Shown here piece by piece: positions 1 to 4,896 of a stretch of 9,342 nt of DNA. Made by a program: the position numbers and the translations under genes. The notes under the pieces were generated by a model. That model ran no database searches and was not told where the DNA came from. It was given only the letters and a program-made list of their open reading frames with translations. The stretch is taken from the NCBI GenBank assembly GCA_024277555.1, contig JAJRUY010000197.1, forward strand, positions 1 through 9,342, in the 5' to 3' direction. This DNA comes from Gammaproteobacteria bacterium (GTDB taxonomy: Bacteria; Pseudomonadota; Gammaproteobacteria; Chromatiales; Chromatiaceae). Within the stretch, counting starts at the first letter, position 1, and every line of letters begins with the position of its first letter.

Positions 1-122
1 CGGTCTGATTTTCCCTGATTTTTCGTCACATAGCGCCCACTATGCTCCTCAAAATCATGAAAAATCATCCTCGCTGTCCCACTTTTTCGCTTCGATCCCC
101 ATAAATCCGACAGACTCCTAGG
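1..122. repeat. Possible end of a truncated mobile or repeat element
   Basis: No coding potential is visible on either strand. The stretch contains a small inverted repeat CATAG/CTATG (29-33 and 40-44) and ends in CCGACAGACTCCTAG (108-122). That ending resembles terminal motifs I associate with dispersed elements in gammaproteobacteria, but this is recall rather than proof. The partner end would lie left of the window, so the element cannot be confirmed here. Confidence 0.25.
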
Positions 123-198
123 GGAAGAAATTGCCGAACAAGCCGTCTCTCCGTAGTGCCCGATTCCCGCCTCGGTTCTGGCTTCCTGCTTCACTCTA

Positions 199-290
199 GA
201 CAACTGCTCGACAACTGCTCCTGCGTTGTTCTACTACGATACATCCCTGTATCTATCCTGCGTTGTTCTACCTTCTTCGCCCATCCCTGG
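199..290 (-). repeat. Modular palindromic repeat, two inverted units
   Basis: Read on the minus strand, this contains two units of the repeat also seen at 3412-3480 and 7906-7950. Each unit is a palindrome followed by a conserved block close to GGTAGAACAACGCAGGA. The unit nearer metG has a decayed palindrome (281-290, core CCAGGGATGG) and a conserved block at about 256-280. The second has an intact palindrome at 238-253 (arms GATACA and TGTATC around GGGA) and a full conserved block at 207-237 ending in CAGTTGTCGAG. An 11-bp tandem duplication (199-209 and 210-220, GACAACTGCTC on the plus strand) lies at the outer edge. Confidence 0.65.
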
Positions 291-412
291 AGTCGTGCGC
301 GGGAACGACGAATAGAGAGATAGCTGAGCGTTATCAGTAATCACTAAATAAATTCTTCAACTGGGCGCGATTTTACACCACCCACGGCCTAATACCAACC
401 AAAACACTCGGA

Positions 413-440
413 CATTATCCATCCATTCTGTGAGATAATG
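413..440 (+). promoter_or_regulatory. Inverted repeat and candidate promoter upstream of metG
   Basis: CATTATC (413-419) and GATAATG (434-440) form a perfect 7-bp inverted repeat separated by 14 bp. The right arm contains GATAAT (434-439), which could serve as a -10 box. The only -35 candidate at proper spacing is the weak GACATT (411-416, 17-bp spacer). The arrangement could be an operator overlapping the promoter of the metG cluster, or chance in an A/T-rich leader. It lies 40 bp before the start codon. Confidence 0.35.
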
Positions 441-479
441 AAAAGTTGTTCGGGAACTTAACAGACTACCCCAAATTCA

Positions 480-2498
480 ATGAGAAAAATACTGGTTACC
501 AGCGCCCTGCCCTATGCCAATGCGCCCCTGCACATCGGTCACATCGTGGAATATACCCAGACTGACATCTGGGCGCGCTTCCAGAAGATGCGCGGCAACC
601 AGTGCTGGTACATCTGTGCCGATGATTCTCATGGCACCCCTATCATGCTCCACGCCCGGCAAAAAGGCATCACGCCGGAAGAGCTGATCGTGGCCATGTC
701 AGAGGAACACCAAGCGGATTTTCGGGATTTTCGCATCGGCTTCGACAACTATCACTCCACCCATTCCGACGAGAACCGGGAGCTGGCCAGCCTTATCTTC
801 GAACGCAATCTGGCTGCGGGCCACATCAGCAGCCGCAATATCATCCAGGCATATGATCCAGAGGAAAAGATGTTTCTGCCTGATCGCTTCATCAAGGGCG
901 AATGCCCCAAGTGCGGCGCAAAGGATCAGTACGGTGATAACTGCGAAGTCTGTGGCGCCACCTACAGCCCCACAGAACTGAAAAACAGCTATTCCGTGGT
1001 CTCCGGCGCCAAGCCCGTAGAGAAAGAATCCGAGCATTTCTTCTTCAAGCTGGCGGATTTCGAGAACATGCTCAAGGAGTGGACCCGGAGCGGTCACCTG
1101 CAGCCGGAAGTGGCCAACAAGCTGGACGAATGGTTCGAGGCAGGTCTGCGTGAATGGGACATCTCCCGCGATGCACCCTATTTCGGCTTCGAAATTCCTG
1201 GCCACCCGGGCAAGTATTTCTATGTCTGGATGGACGCGCCCATTGGCTACATGGCCAGCTTCAAGAATTTCTGCAACAAACAGGGGCTGGATTTCGACGA
1301 GTACTGGGCGGAAGATTCCGACACCGAGCTATATCATTTCATCGGTAAGGACATCATCTATTTCCACGCCCTGTTCTGGCCCGCCATGCTGGACGGCGCA
1401 GGCTTTCGCAAGCCCACCACCATTCACGCTCACGGCTTTCTTACGGTAAACGGGCAGAAGATGTCCAAGTCCCGGGGCAGCTTCATTCAGGCACGCACCT
1501 ATCTGGATCACCTCAATCCCGAATACCTGCGCTATTACTTCGCCGCCAAGCTTGGTTCCGGCGTGGATGATATCGACCTGAACCTGGAAGATTTCGCCCT
1601 GCGGGTCAATTCCGATCTGGTGGGCAAGGTAGTGAACATCGCCAGCCGCTGCGCAGGTTTCATCAACAAGCGTTTCGACGGTAAATTGTCCGATGAGCTT
1701 TCCGAGCCGGAACTGTTTCAGCAGTTCACAGATGCCAGCGAAGCCATTGCCGAGCATTACGAAAAACGCAAGTTCAGCCGCGCCGTGCGCGAGATCATGG
1801 CCTTTGCGGACAAGGCAAATCAGTACATCGACGAAAAACAACCCTGGGTGGTAGCCAAGGAAGAAGGCCGGGAACAGGAGCTGCAAGACATCTGCTCCAT
1901 GGGCATCAATTTGTTCAAGGTGCTCATCACCTGGCTGCGGCCCATCCTCCCCGGCACTGCCGGGGATGCAGAAGCTTTTCTCAATCTGGCACCCTTGCAA
2001 TGGGATGATGCCTGCACACCCCTGCTGAGCCACCAGATCAACAAGTTCAAACCACTGATGACCCGTGTCGATACGAAGAAGATCGAAGCCATGCTCGAAG
2101 CTTCAAAAGAAGACATGAAAGCCAAGCCCCATAAAACTGCGGTGCCCGCCAAGACTGAAAAGGAAGAAGCACCCACTATCGCCTTCGAGGATTTCGCCAA
2201 GGTGGATCTGCGCGTGGCCCGCATTGTAAAGGCACAAGCCGTGGAAGGCGCAGATAAGCTGCTACAACTCACCGTGGATCTGGACGGCGAAACCCGCAAT
2301 ATCTTCGCCGGCATCAAGGCCGCCTACGATCCCGCCGATCTGGAAGGACGCCTCACCGTGGTGGCAGCCAACCTCGCCCCACGCAAGATGCGCTTTGGCG
2401 TTTCCGAAGGCATGGTGCTGGCGGCAGGTCCCGGCGGCAAGGATATCTTTCTGCTCAATCCGGATGAAGGCGCCCAGCCGGGGATGAAAATCAAGTAG
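480..2498 (+). CDS. metG: Methionyl-tRNA synthetase
   Basis: Cytoplasmic class I aminoacyl-tRNA synthetase that activates methionine with ATP and charges tRNA-Met and initiator tRNA. The 672-residue protein opens with the Rossmann catalytic core: HIGH signature at residues 18-21 and KMSKS at 327-331. The inserted zinc knuckle has C142-x2-C145-x9-C155-x2-C158, the four-cysteine pattern of the E. coli-type enzyme. An anticodon-binding helical region follows. A Lys/Glu/Ala-rich linker (about 545-566) then leads to a C-terminal Trbp111/EMAPII-like tRNA-binding dimerisation domain (about 568-672), beginning IAFEDFAKVDLRVARI. Length is normal for the family. The start fits the usual MxKILVTxALPYAN opening, but no Shine-Dalgarno sequence is visible before it. 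It is the first gene of a tight three-gene cluster. No neighbouring apbC/mrp gene, often seen beside metG in gammaproteobacteria, is visible upstream. Confidence 0.98.
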   Translation: MRKILVTSALPYANAPLHIGHIVEYTQTDIWARFQKMRGNQCWYICADDSHGTPIMLHARQKGITPEELIVAMSEEHQADFRDFRIGFDNYHSTHSDENRELASLIFERNLAAGHISSRNIIQAYDPEEKMFLPDRFIKGECPKCGAKDQYGDNCEVCGATYSPTELKNSYSVVSGAKPVEKESEHFFFKLADFENMLKEWTRSGHLQPEVANKLDEWFEAGLREWDISRDAPYFGFEIPGHPGKYFYVWMDAPIGYMASFKNFCNKQGLDFDEYWAEDSDTELYHFIGKDIIYFHALFWPAMLDGAGFRKPTTIHAHGFLTVNGQKMSKSRGSFIQARTYLDHLNPEYLRYYFAAKLGSGVDDIDLNLEDFALRVNSDLVGKVVNIASRCAGFINKRFDGKLSDELSEPELFQQFTDASEAIAEHYEKRKFSRAVREIMAFADKANQYIDEKQPWVVAKEEGREQELQDICSMGINLFKVLITWLRPILPGTAGDAEAFLNLAPLQWDDACTPLLSHQINKFKPLMTRVDTKKIEAMLEASKEDMKAKPHKTAVPAKTEKEEAPTIAFEDFAKVDLRVARIVKAQAVEGADKLLQLTVDLDGETRNIFAGIKAAYDPADLEGRLTVVAANLAPRKMRFGVSEGMVLAAGPGGKDIFLLNPDEGAQPGMKIK

Positions 2499-2500
2499 TC

Positions 2501-2920
2501 ATGTATACGGGAAGCTGCCTCTGCAGCAAGGTACAGTTTGAGATCCATGGCAAGATAGACAGCATCGTCTATTGTCACTGCTCCCTGTGCCGCAAGGCCC
2601 AAGGCAGCGCCTTCGCCACCAATGGCGTTGTCAGGCGCGAAGATTTTCACTTTCTCCAGGGCGAGAATCAGCTGACCTCTTTCGGATCCTCACCTGGCCA
2701 GCATAAGCTGTTCTGCAAACATTGCGGCTCGCCCATCATAAGCACCAACACTGCCACTCCGGACAAAGTGCGCATTCGCCTGGGCGCCATTGAAACACCA
2801 ATTTCCGAGCGTCCTGAGGCACATATCTTTGTTTCCTCCCAGGCCAATTGGGACGAAATTCATAACGGCCTGCCGCAGTATGACGACTACGAACCAAACC
2901 GAAAGAAAAACCGGCAATGA
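2501..2920 (+). CDS. GFA-family zinc-binding protein (glutathione-dependent formaldehyde-activating-like)
   Basis: A 139-residue cytoplasmic protein of the GFA family, a zinc-binding beta-fold named after an enzyme proposed to condense formaldehyde with glutathione. Most members have no proven substrate, and none can be assigned here. The family's cysteine signature is complete: C6-x-C8, C25-H-C27-x2-C30 and C72-x2-C75-G, with the typical openings YTGSCLCSKVQFEI and YCHCSLCRKAQGSAF. The length matches single-domain members. The start lies 2 nt after the metG stop and has no strong Shine-Dalgarno sequence of its own, which suggests translational coupling to metG. Its stop overlaps the start of the next gene by ATGA. 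The C-terminal tail (about 128-139) is basic and probably disordered. Confidence 0.93.
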   Translation: MYTGSCLCSKVQFEIHGKIDSIVYCHCSLCRKAQGSAFATNGVVRREDFHFLQGENQLTSFGSSPGQHKLFCKHCGSPIISTNTATPDKVRIRLGAIETPISERPEAHIFVSSQANWDEIHNGLPQYDDYEPNRKKNRQ

Positions 2921-3246
2921 CCAGAAAACACTACCTTTTTCTCGTTCTCTCCAGCGCCCTTAACGCCTGCAACAGCATGCCCGGCAAAGATGATACACAG
3001 CAGCAGATTCTGACCTACGAATGCAGTAACGATTTCCGCTTTACCGCGCACATCAGCGACGGCCAGGCGCAACTGTTTCTGCCGGATAAAACTCTGACCT
3101 TGCAGCGCATGGATGGCACGAAAGGCCAACGCTATCTCAGTGAAGACCGTAACACCCTGTTCCTGCGCAAAGGCGACAATGCCGTGCTGGCAACCAGCGC
3201 CGGGCATGGCATGCTGCGATGCAAGCAGGCGACGGGAAAACAATGA
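2917..3246 (+). CDS. MliC/PliC-like lipoprotein (putative C-type lysozyme inhibitor)
   Basis: A 109-residue predicted lipoprotein. Residues 1-17 form a short signal sequence with basic residues and a hydrophobic run, ending in a lipobox-like L15-N16-A17-C18. Asn at -2 is unusual for a lipobox, so lipidation is likely but not certain. The mature part fits the MliC fold: YEC at 34-36, an LPD turn at 55-57, GQRY at 70-73, a lysine-glycine turn K85-G86 and a closing C102 that could pair with C36. In the known family two loops, SGxxY and the one carrying the conserved Lys, plug the active site of C-type lysozyme. Here K85 matches the lysine, but the serine position holds K69 (TKGQRY). Inhibitory activity is therefore uncertain. 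The start overlaps the GFA stop codon (ATGA), which implies coupled translation. The gene is followed directly by repeats. Confidence 0.75.
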   Translation: MTRKHYLFLVLSSALNACNSMPGKDDTQQQILTYECSNDFRFTAHISDGQAQLFLPDKTLTLQRMDGTKGQRYLSEDRNTLFLRKGDNAVLATSAGHGMLRCKQATGKQ

Positions 3247-3285
3247 ACCACTTCACCACAAAAATGGTCTGATTTAAATGGACTT

Positions 3286-3526
3286 GCTTAAGGGCGCTTC
3301 TAATAATTCTGTTTGAGCGACGTGAGAACAAGGCGAAGATCGCAGTAAATGCCCCAGGGCACCTTCTCTTGCGCAAGCGCAATTCACCTTGTAGTAGGCT
3401 ATTTGCAACGACTGCATGGATGCAGGAGGTACGAGCCCATGGATGGGCGAAGGTAGAACAACGCGGGAGCAGTTGTCGAGAGCGACGCAGGATGCCAATC
3501 ACGAATTATTAGAAGCGCCCTTAAGC
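3286..3526. mobile_element. 241-bp non-autonomous element with 24-bp perfect terminal inverted repeats
   Basis: The left end (3286-3309) begins GCTTAAGGGCGCTTCTAATA. The right end (3503-3526) is its exact reverse complement over all 24 bases. No transposase is encoded, so it is MITE-like. TTAA lies at both outer edges and could be target-derived, but the target duplication cannot be fixed from one copy. The interior holds further palindromes: CTTGCGCAAG within a 14-bp inverted repeat (3369-3382), TGCCC/GGGCA at about 3346-3357, and two units of the modular palindromic repeat (3412-3480). Short ORFs across it are repeat artefacts. Confidence 0.8.
3412..3480 (+). repeat. Modular palindromic repeat, two units inside the 241-bp element
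   Basis: The first unit has the palindrome CTGCATGGATGCAG (3412-3425) followed by only GAGGTA and CGAG, as if about 21 bp of the conserved block had been deleted. The second has a different palindrome, GCCCATGGATGGGC (3435-3448), followed by the complete conserved block (3449-3480). The block matches those at 7920-7950 and, inverted, at 207-237. Confidence 0.75.
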
Positions 3527-3536
3527 CAAAAGCCTT

Positions 3537-3560
3537 GTCATTCCGGCGCATGCCGGAATC
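3537..3560 (+). repeat. dRS3-like hairpin GTCATTCCGGC...GCCGGAATC
   Basis: ATTCCGGC (3540-3547) and GCCGGAAT (3552-3559) form a perfect 8-bp stem with a GCAT loop, preceded by GTC. This is the layout of the widespread GTCATTCC...GGAATC dispersed hairpins, such as the dRS3 type known from Neisseria. Related hairpins occur at 3836-3858, 3895-3917 and 3941-3963. Confidence 0.65.
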
Positions 3561-3587
3561 AAGAAAGCCAGGGACAATTGGCCGCCC

Positions 3588-3834
3588 CAGACCGCATGTT
3601 TCACCGGAATCCAGATTTTTCCCGGAGAGATTTTCGTTCAGATTGTTAGAGCGGACAAAAGTCGATGCCATTCATCGATTTGCGGGCCGTTCGGACAATC
3701 TGGGCGGAAAGATCCCGGGAAAAACTGGATAGTGTAGCGGGTGCAAAGTGTAACCCGGAGCAATTCAACGCAAGATAATGAATTATATAGATAAACTCTG
3801 ATATTTCGAACATTCTGGTGAAATATGCGGGCTA
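3588..3834 (+). mobile_element. 247-bp palindromic 'A' element, copy 1
   Basis: Same length as copy 2 (6818-7064) and roughly 85-90% identical to it by eye. The terminal inverted repeats are 3592-3610 and 3812-3830 (CCGCATGTTTCACCGGAAT against CCGCATATTTCACCAGAAT, 17 of 19). The right end finishes in GGGCTA; the left end is degenerate (CAGACC instead of TAGCCC). Inside are nested stems: 3609-3625 with 3715-3730 (16 bp, one bulge), CAGATTGT 3639-3646 with ACAATCTG 3695-3702, and a hairpin CGGGT 3738-3742 with ACCCG 3753-3757. No protein-coding capacity is credible. Confidence 0.8.
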
Positions 3835-3835
3835 G

Positions 3836-3858
3836 ATCCCGGCATGCGCCGGGATGAC
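3836..3858 (-). repeat. dRS3-like hairpin, inverted orientation
   Basis: ATCCCGGC (3836-3843) and GCCGGGAT (3848-3855) form a perfect 8-bp stem with an ATGC loop, followed by GAC. On the minus strand it therefore reads GTCATCCCGGC. It begins one base after the right end of A copy 1. Confidence 0.6.
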
Positions 3859-3867
3859 AGTTGTTTT

Positions 3868-3984
3868 TAGGAAACCTCGAATAATTCGTTTTTCGTCACC
3901 CCGGCGAAAGCCGGGGTCCATATAAATCAGCAAATTATGAATTCCGGCTTCCACCGGTATGACAATTATTCGAGGCACCCTTGA
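3868..3984. mobile_element. ~117-bp MITE-like element containing two hairpins
   Basis: CCTCGAATAATT (3875-3886) and AATTATTCGAGG (3964-3975) form a perfect 12-bp inverted repeat, with partial similarity continuing outward. The right end read inward is AAGGGTGCCTCGAATAATT, which differs at only four of 19 positions from the end of the 241-bp element (AAGGGCGCTTCTAATAATT). The interior consists of two opposed dRS3-like hairpins. ACCCCGGC/GCCGGGGT (3898-3905 and 3910-3917) is closed by a GAAA tetraloop, and the weaker CCGG/CCGG stem lies at 3944-3957. There is no coding capacity. The outer boundaries are approximate. Confidence 0.5.
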
Positions 3985-4002
3985 GATTAAGTGCCATTCC
4001 GG

Positions 4003-4033
4003 TCTGACTTTAATTCTGAGCAGCATTTGTTAT
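4003..4033 (+). promoter_or_regulatory. Candidate promoter for the secreted-protein gene
   Basis: TCTGAC or CTGACT (4003-4009) followed after 18-19 bp by TGTTAT (4028-4033) is a plausible but weak sigma70-like pair. It lies about 20 bp before the start codon and just right of the 117-bp repeat element, in the only non-repeat sequence before the gene. Confidence 0.3.
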
Positions 4034-4055
4034 TCTCACACGGAAACGGATCTCG

Positions 4056-4880
4056 ATGAAATACACCAAAACCCTCCTGCCCCTGCTGGCCATGGCCAGC
4101 ATCGGTGCCGCCCAGGCCAAAGGCAGCCTGGAAAATCCCAAACCCGGCGATTACACCAGCGGCATCAGCACCATTTACGGCTGGAACTGCGATGCCAGCC
4201 TCATCGAAATCCAGATCGACAATGGCAGCCGAATAAAGGTGCCCTATGGAAGCCGGCGTGCGGATACGGAAAAAACCTGCGGCGACACCAACAACGGCTT
4301 TGTCACCCAGTACAACTTCGGCCTACTGAAAAACGGCGAACACCGCATCCGCCTGTACGTTGACGGCGTCGAGCAAAACGACCGAACCTTCTATGTCAGC
4401 AACCTGGGAAAGCCCTATATTCGCGATCTGGAGGGCAGCGTTCTAGTTCCCGGTTTCCCAGATGACGAACATGACACTACATTGACCTGGTCAGAAAGCA
4501 CCCAGAACTTCCAGATCAGCAAGGTGGAATCATCCGGTAACTACCCCTTGCCAGATTTCAACGGCATCTGGGAGGTGGAAAACAGCGCTGGCGATGTGCT
4601 GTTTCAGACCACAGCGGGATATAAAGATGGGAAGCCCTGGCTGACGGTCTCCATGCTGGATCTGGACTACAATGACCTGCAGATGTTCTCCGGGATGATC
4701 GAAGGAAAAACTGCAACCATCGATGATGAATACAGCAGCTTCGATACCGCCTTCAAAATGAAGCTGGTGAATGCCTCCAAAATGGAAATGACGGTGCTCC
4801 ACTGCAGGCCAACCACCAGCTGCAACATCCGCGCAGGCGAGGTATACACCCTGTTGCGACAGGACGGTAAAACAAAATAG
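4056..4880 (+). CDS. Secreted protein of unknown function with two beta-rich parts
   Basis: 274 residues. Residues 1-21 are a classical Sec signal peptide (KYTK, hydrophobic LLPLLAMASIGA, AQA cleavage before K22), so the protein is periplasmic or exported. The first mature part (about 24-120) has a recognisable pattern: LENPKPG, SGIxxIxGWNCDAS, IEIQIDNG, VPYGSRRADT, CGDTNNGF and RLYVDGVE. C45 and C75 could form a disulfide. I have seen this pattern in uncharacterised gammaproteobacterial secreted proteins but know of no function. A linker containing FPDDEHDTTLTWSESTQNF leads to a second part (about 165-268) with alternating beta-like strands, opening FNGIWEVENSAGDVLFQ and carrying C250 and C256. 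No catalytic motif is evident. The start gives the complete signal peptide; only a weak GGA lies upstream. The gene is single, bounded by repeats upstream and converging on yoaA downstream with 16 bp between stops. Confidence 0.85.
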   Translation: MKYTKTLLPLLAMASIGAAQAKGSLENPKPGDYTSGISTIYGWNCDASLIEIQIDNGSRIKVPYGSRRADTEKTCGDTNNGFVTQYNFGLLKNGEHRIRLYVDGVEQNDRTFYVSNLGKPYIRDLEGSVLVPGFPDDEHDTTLTWSESTQNFQISKVESSGNYPLPDFNGIWEVENSAGDVLFQTTAGYKDGKPWLTVSMLDLDYNDLQMFSGMIEGKTATIDDEYSSFDTAFKMKLVNASKMEMTVLHCRPTTSCNIRAGEVYTLLRQDGKTK

Positions 4881-4896
4881 TTTTTCCGGCCAAGGC

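Noticed and set aside
699..2317. Long minus-strand and alternative plus-frame ORFs inside metG
   Set aside because: They lie entirely within metG, whose motifs and full length are clear; the translations show no signal, motif or ribosome-binding site.
3412..3480. CRISPR-like array
   Set aside because: A conserved block alternates with variable palindromes, but there are only one or two units at each site, no regular unique spacers and no cas genes. The variable part is self-complementary, unlike a spacer.
3274..4026. Several 60-120-residue ORFs across the repeat island
   Set aside because: They run through palindromic repeats and change frame between copies of the same element, so they are not conserved as protein.
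4881..4896. Bidirectional terminator between the converging genes
   Set aside because: Only TTTTT and a GGCC/GGCC match with a two-base gap are present; the stem is too small to support a call.
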